From contig NC_079209.1 in the NCBI RefSeq assembly GCF_026745355.1, forward strand, positions 33,965,899-34,029,898: a stretch of 64,000 nucleotides of DNA, in the 5' to 3' direction. A model generated the notes under the pieces. It ran no database searches, was not told where the DNA came from, and saw only the letters and a list, made by a program, of their open reading frames with translations. Source of the DNA: Beta vulgaris subsp. vulgaris. Its lineage: Eukaryota; Streptophyta; Magnoliopsida; Caryophyllales; Amaranthaceae. Made by a program: the position numbers and the translations under genes. Positions within the stretch are counted from its first letter, which is position 1, and each line of letters opens with the position of its first letter. Shown piece after piece: positions 10,172-21,516 of this stretch.

Positions 10172-13076
10172 TGTAACACCCCGATAATTCTCTCTTTACA
10201 GAAATAACTTTATAATATAAAACTTAGAGAATTACCCAGGCATTATCGCCCGTGTGATAACGTATCGACTTATTCAGAACTTTGCAGCGGAAAACAATGT
10301 ACTAAAAACCAACTTTATTAAAACTTACTAAATAAATGACAAGTGTTTGAAACTTAAACACACTAACTTAAATAAACCACAATCTGAAATAAATATGTTC
10401 CTACGAAAGCATAAGTTAAACTACGCTAGATATATAGTCTCTCCACTCCAGATTCCCAATGCGATGCACATCTGCGAACCTGTAATGTCAATTCAATATC
10501 GACTCTGCTCACCAAAAGGATCATCACAGGATAATTAAGCAAAGCCATGATCACACACACAAGTAAAACACGTAATCAGCAAAGCTGAGTACTACATATC
10601 ATATATAAATATTCCTAAACATGATACTAAACAATAACGTATAGGAATAAATAATAAATAATCATATAATAAACTGCAGGCAACTTTTACTGAACTAAAC
10701 TCAAAACAATCTTTTTAATACTCAAATGGAATACTTATTGGGACGAGTTGTCTTGCCTACTAATGTGAAATGCAGGCGCGACTCCGCATTTCAGAGTGAC
10801 CTGCGATATCGAGGAACCTTTGAAATAAAAGAGGGATGGTGATCAATCCATTCCTAGAAAAGCTATGGCACGCTCACCATAACCCCAATCCTTATGTCCA
10901 ACTCTAGACATGCACAAGTCTAAAGTCTATAACTTATTCTCGTTACACTTTACGTTAATTACATGTTATTACTTGTGTTGATACACACAGACAAGTAACA
11001 CATAATTAAAAATCAAACAGTCATAACAGAACTTCTTTTATCTTTGGATTTACAAGTGATCACAACTTACAATCCAAGACTACTTAGGCTCCGTTTGGTA
11101 GGGCGTAAAATATTTTCAGTGTAAAATGATTTTCATGGAAAACAATTTACAATGGAAAACACAATTCCAAAATTAGTTTTTCGTTGTTTGGTTCGATGTA
11201 AAAAAAATGATGAAATGAAAGGAAAATGAAAGGGAAAGTAAGGAGGTAGTGAGAGAAGTGTACAAGAGAGAGAAGGAAAATAGTTTTCCCTTCATTTTGA
11301 AAGGAAAATGGTTTTCCATCTTTGGGAGAGTAATTTTACCCCAAGGGAAAATGGTTTTACACTCTTTTGCCAACCAAACAATGTAAAACTGAAAATAGAG
11401 GAAAACAGTTTTCCGGGAAAACGTTTTACGCCCTACCAAACGGAGCCTTAATTCCTTTTTATTCTTTACTCACTTACTTGTTGAACCTAGCCAACAATAA
11501 ACTTACCTTTATATAGGTATAAATTGTAACTTACCAAATAAGGTCCACGGCCCTCATAAGATAATAAAATGATACTTCTCAAGAATACATGCATTACATG
11601 ATTCACTTTAACATATACTAATTCTTATATGAATTAATAAATAAACTAACTTAACATGCTTGCATCAATTATTCCATACAAACATTATAATTTGATAATC
11701 ATCATCAATTCTAGATCACATGTTGCACACAGGCATATAACATGTAAAATAACTATAGAAATCACATATATGAACAATCAGGTTCCTATACATGATACTA
11801 AAAATTTAAACCTTCCTTAAACATGGTACTAAGCCACATAGCATGTAAATAATGTACGTACCTCGTATATACGAGCCTGTAGGCCACTTTTAAATCGTTA
11901 AAAGTCTCCTACAACGTATTCTCCGCCTAGAAAATAAAGTAACTAAAATTAATAACTTGAACCAAAAATTACAGCAGCTTTAAATAGATTAAAACCCCTT
12001 AAAAACACGTTTTAAAATTATTTTTAAGTGTCAAACTTAAGTTATTTTTAATTCCTAGTATAGTACTACTATTATAGCAATCAAAAATCCTTAAAAACTC
12101 CATAAATACTTCTTTTCTGAAATTACAGCACTTTTAAAATCTAATAACTCTTTTGAAAATATGTACAACGTATTTAAAATTACGTACTAAACAAATCTCG
12201 TAGTTCATAATATATTTCTTTAGTTTCTAGCAAATAAAAAACCCTAAAAACTCTTATTTTCATGATTAAAACTAAAAATAAACTCAATATAATAAATCTG
12301 AAATTTCTTATACTATAAACTATGATAACCAAAATATATAAAAAAAACAGTAATTTAATTAGTAAACATGATAAATAATAATAAAATAACATAAAAACCT
12401 AGTCTTTTAATGGAATCTTAGGAAGGAAGAAAGAAAACAACCAATAGCAAAGGAGGAAGGTGGTGCCGGCCAGCAACAGCAGCAGCAGAAATTCGACGGC
12501 AACAACTTTCGGTTTTTGAAAAAGATTTGTGACGTTTCTTGTCGAACAAGAAACGTTACTTGAAGAAGAAGAAACGAATTTTGAGAGAGAGATGAGAATG
12601 GCGCACGAAGAGGAGAGAGAAAAAGTCGAAGGAAGGAAGAAAAGGTGAATGACATGATTTTGAGAAAAAAAATTGTGTAGGGTGAAATAATTGGGTTTTA
12701 GAATATTTATATAAAGGCTTCCCTTTATGGGCTTAGGAAAAGAGATAATATTTAATGAAACTTCATGACTAATAAGATGGACAATTTAAGACTTTAGTCA
12801 TCAACATGACTTTTTCCCTTTATATCCTTTTAGGATTTTCGATTCCATTAAACTTCTTTTTCAATATACTTTAATATTTAAAAGCTTTATTAAAACATGC
12901 TTAATTAAAATATTTCTAATTTTATTAAGCTATGAAAAATAATTCCATTTGACTTTTAAAATAGTCAACCCTTTTTAAATAGTCAAATCATTTTCCAAAC
13001 TCATTTGGATTTAAATATAACTATATAAATACTTGAATATATTTATAAAAATTCTTTAAAATTGTGGGGGATTACA
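10172..13076 (-). mobile_element. solo LTR of a chromovirus-like (Tekay/Del type) Ty3/gypsy element
   Basis: The insert has TG...CA ends (TGTAACACCCCG ... GGGGATTACA) and a perfect 5-bp target duplication GCCCA (10167-10171 and 13077-13081). It is 2905 bp long including a nested MITE, has no internal primer-binding site and no coding region. Its ends resemble the long LTR at 15913-19632 read in reverse (GTTACA end, TGTAA start, a 'gcagcggaaaacaa' block), so the orientation is minus. Long LTRs of 2-4 kb are typical of Tekay/Del elements. LTR-LTR recombination would leave exactly this structure. Small ORFs within it (such as 12407-12655) look spurious. Confidence 0.8.
11087..11447. mobile_element. 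PIF/Harbinger-type (Tourist-like) MITE, 361 bp
   Basis: The element has perfect terminal inverted repeats of at least 24 bp starting ggctccgtttggtagggcgt. It is flanked by the 3-bp target duplication TTA (11084-11086 and 11448-11450), the PIF/Harbinger signature. It is AT-rich and non-coding inside, with no transposase. It sits within the solo LTR, so it is the youngest layer here. Confidence 0.88.
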
Positions 13077-13432
13077 GCCCATTCCGACCTGGTGGGCCGT
13101 TGCATGATTCTAGGCCTAAAGCCCTCCAACCAGCATGGGAGTCCCCCAGTGGGACCCACCCGTCTTAAATTCCGTGCCTACATGGCAGGGACAACTTTCA
13201 CACATTTCAACGCCTATAAATAGCGAACAGATCCCCATTTGTTAAGGTAAGGAATCCTAGACAATCCACTACACAAATCCCAATTAATTCACTTCAACTG
13301 ACTTGATCGTCGGAGGGGCGATCCCGGATCCACCCCCGGGGTAGTCTGACTCTCATCTTGTGCAGGTCTCCTAGCCATCTTTGGGTATCCGGTCATCCAT
13401 GATCCCGATCTCGATCCATCCCACCTAATACA

Positions 13433-13794
13433 AGTTTTTACCCGAAACAATTGGTATAACTCTAAAAGCTATTTGGAATCATTGGTATAACTCTAAAAGC
13501 TATTTAGGATTTGTTTGACAACAATACAACACTCCGCATAAAAAATCTGTGAATGCGTAAATCAATTTCGCAACACCAAAATAATTCGAACTAATCAATC
13601 AACAGTGGGTCGTAGTTTTTTTTTCCCAAAAAACTATAAAAGCATAAAAGATCTAATGGCCCATATTATTTCTCATTTCTCATTTAAATATCATTCTCAT
13701 GTGATCTTGCATCATATATATATATATATATATCAGTTCTTTGGTTCATTAGTTTTGGAATCTAAAACCAGTTCATGAGTCATTAATGAGCCAA
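13433..13794. other. spacer: remnant of tandem block and (AT)n microsatellite
   Basis: Two copies of ggtataactctaaaagctatt (about 13451-13506) continue the degenerate tandem block seen left of the Tat element. A poly-T run lies at about 13617-13624, and an (AT) microsatellite of about 11 units at about 13711-13733. There is no gene. Confidence 0.6.
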
Positions 13795-14399
13795 TTAGTT
13801 GTGTTCTAATAAGAGTTTAGTTAAGTCTTTAGCCTCTTGGATAGCAGTGATTTTAGGAAGCCATCGATTTGTTAAACTTCTTATAACTTTTCTTACTAGA
13901 TCTTCAGAGGAATAAGTTTTGCCTAGATAACGCAATTCATTAGTGATTAGCGTGAATCTAGTGAACATCTCTTTAATAGATTTGTCCTTATTCATAGTAA
14001 ATAATTCATATTGTTGGACAAGCAAATCTATTCTAGATTATTTTACCTCATTCATACTCTGTGGGCCAATTCCAGTGTGTCCCATATTTCTTTTGCAGTA
14101 GTACATGCAGAGATCCTTGAGTATTCATCAGGTCCAATTCCATATTGAAGAATACTCATAGCATTGAAATTTTTTTCGGCTTTTGCATAGTCAACTGCAT
14201 TGTAGTCGTCTTCATCCTTGTCGATCATCTTTTCTTCAGCATCTTTGACTTGGATAAGAATATGTCTTGTTCTTATGATTCTCCAGCACTCATAGTCCGA
14301 ACCTTGAATGTAGATCCTCATTCTTGTCTTCCACCATCTGTAATCCTTTCCATTGAAAGTAGGACACTTGGAGTGTCTATCTCGAGAGTCATCTTGCAT
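13795..14399 (-). pseudogene. copia gag N-terminal region (UBN2 family)
   Basis: An ATG at 14399 opens a frame with FNGKDYRWWKTRMRIYIQG (the WW/K-R-M gag start motif) and later ARE-like helical segments ending IWDTLELAH. A frameshift near 14050 moves to a second frame (14025-13795) with QYELFTMNKDKSIKEMFTRF and LRYLGKTYSSEDLVRKVIRSL, both standard in UBN2-type capsid domains. The zinc knuckle and pol are missing because the element stops here. Not functional. Confidence 0.8.
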
Positions 14400-14441
14400 A
14401 TTCTTGATTTCTATTATCTAGAGATTAGTCTTACGAGAATA

Positions 14442-14457
14442 GCCTACTCTGATACCA
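14442..14457 (-). other. copia primer-binding site (initiator Met tRNA)
   Basis: On the minus strand TGGTATCAGAGTAGGC lies 2 bp inside the LTR end, 43 bp before the gag ATG. It is the standard initiator-Met tRNA complement. Confidence 0.8.
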
Positions 14458-14630
14458 CTTGTTGTAACACAAGGTGACACTCAAGAAGGAGGGTTGAATT
14501 GAGTGACGAAATCTAATCGATTTTCGCAAGACCTCGGTTATGGCACTGTGCGAATCACTCGTAAATCCCTTATTTGTGTTTTTGCGAAAACTAAAACTAA
14601 AACTATATGAAATTAACACTCAAACACAAG

Positions 14631-15512
14631 ATATTTTAAGGTGAAAGGGAATACTAATGTCATAGTGGTAAATCACTTATATGGTTTTCTGATCTATATT
14701 TTAAGCTTGGGAAATTAAAAGAGAAAAAAAAAATCTCATTCTTTTCCTCCCTTCCTCGTGTCAACTGTTGTCAAAAGACAACACATCCTCATCTTCTATC
14801 ATCGTGTCAAAAGGAGCAAATCTTTCAATTTGAGTTGTCAAAATTCATGTTATCTCCATCATTGAGATGTAATCTCTTTAATTTTTTCTGATTTCGGGCA
14901 AAGCTAAGAACCCCAATTCTTCATTCTCGCATCTCCTCTGTTTTCGTCAATCTGTTATGCAATTTTCTCCAACATGCAATCTAAAAAGATCGTGATTGCA
15001 AATGTCTCGTAAAAATCTTGATTACAATTGTTTTAATTATAAGATAAGTTAAATCTGTAAATACGTTCTTAAGCCACTAAAAAGATGTTCTGGTTGGGCA
15101 GTGTGTACTCAGTTTTCCTGATTTTGTTCTTGGAATTTGTCCTGGTGGGGGCAGAGTTTATTGTTAGTGATCTTGCAGGTTCATATGTGGAAAGCTCATA
15201 ATGGAGTAAAAGGAAGAATTTAGGTATCAAGGTTATAATTAGGTGTAAGGGTTCAGAGGTTGTATTTAGGATTATTTATCCTTATTTGTATAAAAATTAT
15301 TATATTGCTTTAAGAGTCGAGCAAGGTATTATGTAATATGTTATTTGGTTATTGAGAATGATTTGCTGTGGTCCTGACCGACAGGTCCAGGATTACTTTC
15401 AGGTTTATGTTTCCGCTACGAGTAAATATTAATTCAAGGTTATTAAGTATTAATTGAGTTTTATGAATGTTAAGTGTAATTAGCTAGCAGCTCGAAAGTG
15501 CGGGCTGTTACA
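14631..15512 (+). repeat. 5' LTR, truncated and internally deleted
   Basis: The sequence 14631-14996 matches 16003-16350 of the 3' LTR, then jumps to match 19116-19632. It ends gtgcgggctgttaca at 15512, directly before the primer-binding site. Confidence 0.85.
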
Positions 15513-15514
15513 GG

Positions 15515-15526
15515 TGGTATCAGAGC
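15515..15526 (+). other. primer-binding site (initiator Met tRNA)
   Basis: The sequence TGGTATCAGAGC lies 2 bp downstream of the LTR end. It is an exact match to the usual plant initiator-Met tRNA primer-binding site. Confidence 0.9.
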
Positions 15527-15912
15527 ATGGTCGTTTTAGAGTTGTCGTGATCTTCATATCATGACATATGAGGTTAAGAAAGATATTGAGATTGTTTGAA
15601 ATTGATTTGGGTTATTAGTTAGTTGACAATTGCGGAATTGGAAAATGAGAAATTAAAGGTTGAGTGTTGGGAAATTTGCAAAAGTGGAAAGTCTATTGGG
15701 TTTTAGATTTGAGTGGCTATAAGAGAAAGATCGAATTATATTGATTGAGATTACAGGAAGTTAGGAAATTTTTCTTTTGAGGTATTATAGTTCGTTGTGA
15801 GTTCTAAGCTAATTTTTGTGAAAATCTTTTATGTAATGTATTCGTTTTGAAATGATCTAAAGTTTCCAGTATTTAAATTTCGAGCACGAAATTTATTTTA
15901 AGGGTGGTAGAG

Positions 15913-18900
15913 TGTAACGGTCCGTATTTTTAAGCAAATTTATTAAGAGCTAAATATTTAACTTAGCTTAATTATGATATTTTATTAGTAAGATTGATTT
16001 AAATATTTTAAGGTAAAAGGGAATACTAATGTTATAATGGTAAATCACTTATATGGTTTTCTGATTTATATTTTAAGCTTGGGAAATTAAAAGAGAAAAA
16101 ACATCTCATTCTTTTCCTCCCTTCCTCGTGTCAACTGTTGTCAAAAGACAACACATCCTCATCTTCTATCATCGTGTCAAAAGGAGCAAATCTTTCAATT
16201 TGAGTTGTCAAAATTCATGTTATCTCCATCATTGAGATGTAATCTCTTTAATTTTTCTGATTTTGGGCAAAGCTAAGAACCCCAATTCTTCATTCTCGCA
16301 TCTCCTCTGTTTTTGTCAATCTGTTCTGCAATTTTCTCCAACATGCAATCCAAATTTGCTCCTTGTTTCTTCATAAAAGTTGTAGATCTCTTCGAGCTAA
16401 TAAATTTGGGCACAAAAATCACACGATTCGGAGTTCGGAGCTATGAGTTACGCCCTTTGCAAGTTTGGTGTTATTGCTGAAATTCTGATGCGTTGCTGCT
16501 GTGCGACAGTGCTTGTTGTTGATTTTTGATCGGTTTCGAATGTCTTTTGCAAGGTATAACCCAGATTCATTTCTTTGTTTTCTCTTATTGAATTCCAAGA
16601 ACCTAAATTCAGAATTTATGTTGATGTTGTTAAGAACATTCTTCAAAGCCAAAAATTCGAATCTTGGGTATAATAGCAAATCAGATCATTGGGTGTTTTT
16701 GATGTTGAGAAAAAGATTAAAACTTTCTTCTGTTAATTGATTGAAATTGTTTTTGGAACATATAATCTTAGTAAGCTTGCTACTGCCATTGTTCTTCCTC
16801 CTCTTGTTCATGAATATAAGCTAAGTTTCTTACCACCTCTTGTTTGATTAAAGACATTCAAGTTCCTGTAAATGGGTTTTATGTTTCTGATTATATAAAT
16901 AAGTTCAGTTTTTTTTGAATATTATTGTTGAATAGCAAAATCAGTTATGTTAAGCATTTGTCATACTTAAAGATTAAATCTTTTCTATTTATTTAATGGG
17001 TTGGATTGAGGTTTATAATTTGTATTTATATTTCTTAAGTTAGTTTATGAAATTTAATTTCAATAAGTCATGTTGTTTGATAGTATCCTCTGTGAATTAG
17101 AATGAGGTTAATTGGAGTTAGAGATTGATATAGGGAATTGGATTAGTAAAATAGTTTGTAAATAAGGAGTTGTGGGTAGTTCATGAAAGAGGTTAGAAGG
17201 TATGAGAAAGTTTATTTCTTTATCTAATTGGTAGTAAGGATGTTAATTGTTGTTCATATATATTGTTGTGAGGTGATTGTTGGAGATTGATAAAGAATTT
17301 AGAGATGTTGGACACTTGAAGATTATTATGGAATTGAGCGTTCTTTGGGGAAATGAAAAAGGTACACACATGTCCTTCCACTTTTCAAATATATTATTGA
17401 TATTTCGATTAATCATATAAACTATAGAAGTTGATCTTGATATGTTTTCATAAGTTAAATTTATGTTGTATTAAAAATGTGATTTGTGTACTATATGGTT
17501 TGTGAAATACATGTTTATGAGTTTTAAGACAAAGGTAGAACTAAATCGCAGGTTAAGTTATATTGGCTATAAGTTATGTTTTATGTTTTATGTTTTATGT
17601 TTTCACTAAAGTAGGCGTATGATTTATTTCAAGCACATGTAAGTTATAAATGGATTTTGATTCTAGAGTGAGATATCAAGTATAATCGATATATCTATTA
17701 GAGATATTGAATTTAGATTATGTATGTAAATTATAGATAGATGTTTGTGATGCGACTCATTATGACTATAATATAAGTCTTCAAAGGAAGGAGTTTTCCG
17801 ATATAAATTTGGAGGATTTTATACTTCGGCTTCGGGGAATAAGAGTTTCTAAGTTCATAAACTAAATATCGTGTTATGTGTGTGCAAGGGAAGAAGTCCA
17901 GTTTATAATTAAATTATAGTATTTAGAAGCACCTTCTTGAAGAAACTTTGGTTATACGCTGGGAATTTATGATACTATTGGAGCCAACAATAAATCATTG
18001 GGATATTAGATTTAATATGCATCTGTAAAGTTATAAATAAGCTTTCTGAATGTGTTTTGGGGAGAAAGAAAATTTCGGACTAAAAGATATATCACATTAT
18101 TCAGAGGTAGTCTTTGGAGAATTCCGAATCCTTCAAAATGGATTTTGTAAGATAGAAATTACATGTTGGAGATGGTTGTGAGTTTGATGGATTGCTAAAT
18201 AGAATTAAATGAAAAGGTTATTCTGCATGAAGAACATTTGTGTTTTAGATATAAAGTTTATATAGAATAAAAAACTCTAATTTGGAGATATGATCTTTTG
18301 GTAAGCAATGTTTTGTTTTGGAGAATCCTTTATGGAAATGAAGCATAGTTTCTTTAAAGTCGGTATTGAAAGGGATTTAGCCAAAGAATTTTTATAAAGA
18401 CTGATTTATACCAAGTTACTAGAATGTTATGCAAGCAATTTAAATTGGGTATATGAATCTGAATTTTCGAAAATATGAATTTATGATTCCGTTTTTATGA
18501 GGGGAAGAAGCTGCTAAAGCAGTGACGAACAACATTCGTAGAGCGAATATTGCTCATTATGTGTTAGAGCGGGTATTGCTCTGGAGCGGGTATTGATATG
18601 GAGCGGGTATTGCTCCGTTATGTGGGGTCATGACCTAATAATCTTGCAAGCAGTACAAAATGGAAGAGGGAGACGTCCCTTGTAAAAAGCTTAGAGAATT
18701 CGCCTATAAGGCAACTCTATTCGTGTTCTCTTCCCCAGTATGATATTGAAAGAAAAATAGAATATGTATTTGAGTATTCGAATGGTTTCGTGGAAAGATA
18801 TTTCAAAATTTAATTTCTGAAATGATGTTTTACTCACCCAAGTTATAGAGTTTATGCGCCGATTTTGGTAGTGATTACCAAGGAACTTGTTAGGAATTTA

Positions 18901-19632
18901 TGCAGGAGTTAACTATGATATGCATATGGATTAAAGGTTTTTGGATCATATGGATTAAATGTTTTTGGTGTATGATCCACAGAAGTGGGAGAGATTTATT
19001 GATGTAAAGTATGTTAGAGTTGACTTCGGAAGATCGTATTAGTTCTATGGAAGTAGCATTACAACTGTGTTCAAATATTTGTTATATACTTCTTTATTTA
19101 TGACTTCGATGTATCTTGATTGCAAATGTCTCGTAAAAATCTTAATTACAATTGTTTTATAAGATAAGTTAAATCTGTAAATACGTTCTTAAGCCACTAA
19201 AAAGATGTTCTGGTTGGACAGTGTGTACTCAGTTTTCCTGATTTTGTTCTTGGAACCTGTCCTGGTGGGGGCAGAGTTCATTGTTAGTGATCTTGCAGGT
19301 TCGTATGTGGAAAGCTCATAATGGAGTAAAAGGAAGAATTTAGGTATCAAGGTTATAATTAGGTGTAAGGGTTCAGAAGTTGTATTTAGGATTATTTATC
19401 CTTATTTGTATATAAATTATTATATTGCTTTAAGAGTCGAGCAAGGTATTATGTAATATGTTATTTGGTTATTGAGAATGATTTGTTGTGGGCCTGACCC
19501 ACAGGTCCAGGATCGCTTTAAGATTTATGTTTCCGCTGCGAGTAAATATTAATTCGAGGTTATTAAGTATTATTTGAGTTTTATGAATGTTAAGTGTAAT
19601 TAGCTAGCAGCTCGAAAGTGCGGGCTGTTACA
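15913..19632 (+). repeat. 3' LTR, full length (3720 bp)
   Basis: The LTR begins TGTAACGGTCCG after a purine-rich tract and ends CGGGCTGTTACA. It holds no credible protein; the small ORFs at 16419-16740 overlap on both strands and lack family motifs. A local tandem block with 'ggagcgggtattg' repeated three to four times lies at about 18568-18620. A similar 'ggttcgttatggagc' block occurs in the solo LTR at 28678-45681, confirming kinship. Confidence 0.85.
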
Positions 19633-20560
19633 TATAACGTGATTCAATCTCACCTCTGACATCTACGTCCACATGAATGAAACTCTTTTATTTCTTTGAA
19701 TCCTAAAATATCTACCTCTTGATACAATAAGAATCCCCCACTACTAACCCTAGTAGTGCTCCCAAAAACTTAACTCTAAGTGTTGCGACTCTCTATAATT
19801 ATGAAATTACAAAAAGAAAAGATCCTCAAATGTGTGCTTCTTATTCAAGCTAATTAGAAGACAATTACAAACTTTGAATAGTTACTCAAAGTGACTAGAA
19901 CAATGTTGTACCCTGTGCCTTAGGATATTGTTTTCAACTCTTAAAATCTCCGATTTGTTCTCTCTGAAAACGTAAGTTATGAGACTGAATTATAATCCCT
20001 TTTATAGCTTATGGACTTGTCAAAAATCCTCCAAAATATGTTTATCTTTTACTACTTAATTTAAGGGATAGAACCTTTTCTTTTTAGAAAATACAATTTA
20101 TCCTTTTCATCTTTATCTTTGATTCTAAAAAGATAGGTTTTCCTTAAATCAATGTTTATCTAAATCTTTGATAACCAATTGATTTTCTTTTTATATCATA
20201 CTCCTTCATTATATCGAAAATTCTTTTTCCCAAAATTGTTTTCAAAAATCTTATTTTTATCAAAACTGTTTTACTCGGTTTTTATCAAAAATATGTTTTA
20301 ATAAGAATCCTTAAATTGTTTTACTCGGTTTTTATCAGAAACACGTTTTAATACAAATCCTTTCATAATCGGTTTTATCAAAACTTTATCAAAATCATTT
20401 TCTTTGATAAAACTTGAATTTCGAATTTCTCTTTCCTTTTAATATAGATATATAAAATAAACACAATTATTTATTTCCTTAACTCTAAGAAAATAATAAT
20501 TATCCTAATTTTATATTTCTATACTTGGCACATAATATATCACCTAGTTCTAGCATATTA

Positions 20561-20889
20561 CATTTTGCATATAGTAACTAAACTTGGAATTTAATATAAA
20601 CTTGGAATTCAATCTTGATTCTTCACTTCTTCAAAGCCTTCATTCATTTATTTGTAGCCTTCATTCATTTATTCCTTTCTCAAACATCTGTCACAAACTT
20701 TCATACTATAACATATTATATTATTTTTCATCATCAAAACTTAACATGAACATGCACACGCACAACGCAACTTATGATTATGGATTGCTAAATTCAGTCC
20801 ATGGGCCAACCCTATTCTTCCTGACCTCACTATGTTTCACAGGACGGAGTGGAGTGGCGCTCCACTCCATTCTTCTCCTGGCAAATCAG
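20561..20889. other. spacer 3' of the acidic-protein gene
   Basis: This AT-rich stretch includes a direct repeat of ccttcattcatttattt around 20636-20670. Small plus-strand ORFs here lack any motif and are probably chance. It presumably holds the 3' UTR of the minus-strand gene ending at 20890. Confidence 0.4.
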
Positions 20890-21516
20890 CTAAAGCTTCC
20901 TCTTCCCTCTCCCTCTTTTGATAACTGACTGGATTGCTGGCAAAGCAAACACCACAACCCTTTTCCCACCATCACCAACCAACCCCTTCCTTTTATCCAC
21001 ACCAACCTCCTTTCCTTTACCCTCATTCTCACCCCCCTTTTTCAGTAGCTTGCATATCTCACTGCAAGACCTCGACATATAGGGCCTACGAACAGAAGAA
21101 CTTCCATGTTTCTTCTCCTCCACCACATCATGCATCACTTCATCCTCATCAATTTTTTCTAACTTAACCATCCTCTCCAATAACCCTAATTTTTCTTCCT
21201 CCTCCTCCGCACTATCGATATCAATAATCTCCATCTCACCCTCAAACGACGAGTCATCGTTAAAAGTAAAATCCTCCAAGATCTGACAACGATTATCCTC
21301 TTTCACGTTTTTCGCGGCCAAATTCGATGGTAATTTGGGACTCACCTCCCCCAATTGAAACCCCTCCATCTCCCCCAACTGCTCATCCAACGCAGATTCA
21401 AGCGCCTTCTTTGCGTTGGGACTCGTATGATGTTCCGCTCCCCCAACTTTATAAAAATGACGAGACCAAGGAGATCTACCCTCGAAGGAGTCGCAGATGT
21501 CCTTGATTAACAGCAT
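20890..21516 (-). CDS. unidentified acidic plant protein, 208 aa
   Basis: One uninterrupted frame starts at the ATG at 21516 (MLLIKDICDSFEG) and ends at TAG. The N-terminus is hydrophobic-helical, but it does not look like a signal peptide. The middle carries an acidic block (EMEIIDIDSAEEEEEK), followed by charged residues (LLERMVKLEKIDEDEV). A motif RRPYMSRSCSEICKLLKKG and a basic tail ending IKRGRGKRKL follow, which suggests a nuclear protein. I do not recognise the family. The lack of stops over 208 codons and the CT-rich 5' leader (complement of 21551-21600) support a real single-exon host gene. It is divergent from the ARM-repeat gene starting at 22088. Confidence 0.7.
   Translation of the reverse strand: MLLIKDICDSFEGRSPWSRHFYKVGGAEHHTSPNAKKALESALDEQLGEMEGFQLGEVSPKLPSNLAAKNVKEDNRCQILEDFTFNDDSSFEGEMEIIDIDSAEEEEEKLGLLERMVKLEKIDEDEVMHDVVEEKKHGSSSVRRPYMSRSCSEICKLLKKGGENEGKGKEVGVDKRKGLVGDGGKRVVVFALPAIQSVIKRGRGKRKL

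Larger units (their letters stand above)
3908..13432 (+). mobile_element. Ty3/gypsy retrotransposon, Tat lineage (Retand/Grande-like), internally deleted
   Basis: Two near-identical direct LTRs (3908-4263, and 10164-13432 after subtracting a nested insert) enclose an integrase C-terminal half, a long antisense gene and an array of 59-bp repeats. Known Tat-lineage elements such as Retand of Silene and Grande of maize carry an antisense ORF and often tandem repeats between pol and the 3' LTR, and this matches that layout. Integrase lacks a chromodomain, again as in Tat/Athila. The primer-binding site, gag, protease, RT, RNase H and integrase N-terminus are deleted: the 5' LTR is joined directly to the integrase core. 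No convincing target duplication is visible. Confidence 0.85.
10164..13432 (+). repeat. Tat element 3' LTR, interrupted after 8 bp by a nested solo LTR
   Basis: Bases 10164-10171 (TGGGCCCA) followed by 13082-13432 rebuild a sequence collinear with the 5' LTR. The interruption (10172-13076) is flanked by the duplicated GCCCA. The LTR half at 13082-13432 has its own TATA-like box (cctataaatagcg, about 13212). Confidence 0.85.
14631..19632 (+). mobile_element. chromovirus-like Ty3/gypsy element reduced to LTR-PBS-LTR
   Basis: The 3' LTR (15913-19632) is 3.7 kb. The 5' LTR (14631-15512) has lost its first 90 bp and about 2.76 kb of interior. The internal region between them is only 400 bp and holds the primer-binding site and a candidate polypurine tract (aagggtggtagag) but no gag or pol. 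Long LTRs with TGTAAC...GTTACA ends fit Tekay/Del chromoviruses. The element sits inside the LTR of the SIRE-like copia remnant. The target duplication cannot be recovered because the left end is deleted. Confidence 0.8.
13795..20560 (-). mobile_element. copia (SIRE-like) remnant: gag 5' part, primer-binding site and split LTR
   Basis: Read right to left, an LTR (right end approximate, about 20560, to 14460) is followed by the primer-binding site and the first about 190 codons of gag. Everything 3' of gag is missing beyond 13795. The LTR is cut by a chromovirus-like element at about 14631-19632. The LTR/PBS junction (gtgttacaacaag then TGGTATCAGAG) is of the type found in SIRE-class copia elements. 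The region 19633-20560 is AT-rich and non-coding, consistent with LTR sequence. Confidence 0.65.

Noticed and set aside
11173..11439. 88-residue ORF inside the MITE
   Set aside because: Covers the inverted-repeat element only; low-complexity Phe/Lys sequence, no transposase motif.
12407..12655. 82-residue minus-strand ORF in the solo LTR
   Set aside because: Ser/Phe/Leu-rich from CT/GA composition; within an LTR leader region, no homologue recognised.
3903..13437. Target-site duplication of the Tat element
   Set aside because: Flanks gcgtt and agttt do not match well enough to call.
16419..16740. Overlapping ORFs on both strands in the 3.7-kb LTR
   Set aside because: Mirror-image frames without domains; LTR sequence.
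20584..20928. 114-residue plus-strand ORF
   Set aside because: Overlaps the 3' end of the intact minus-strand gene; composition of AT-rich spacer, no motif.
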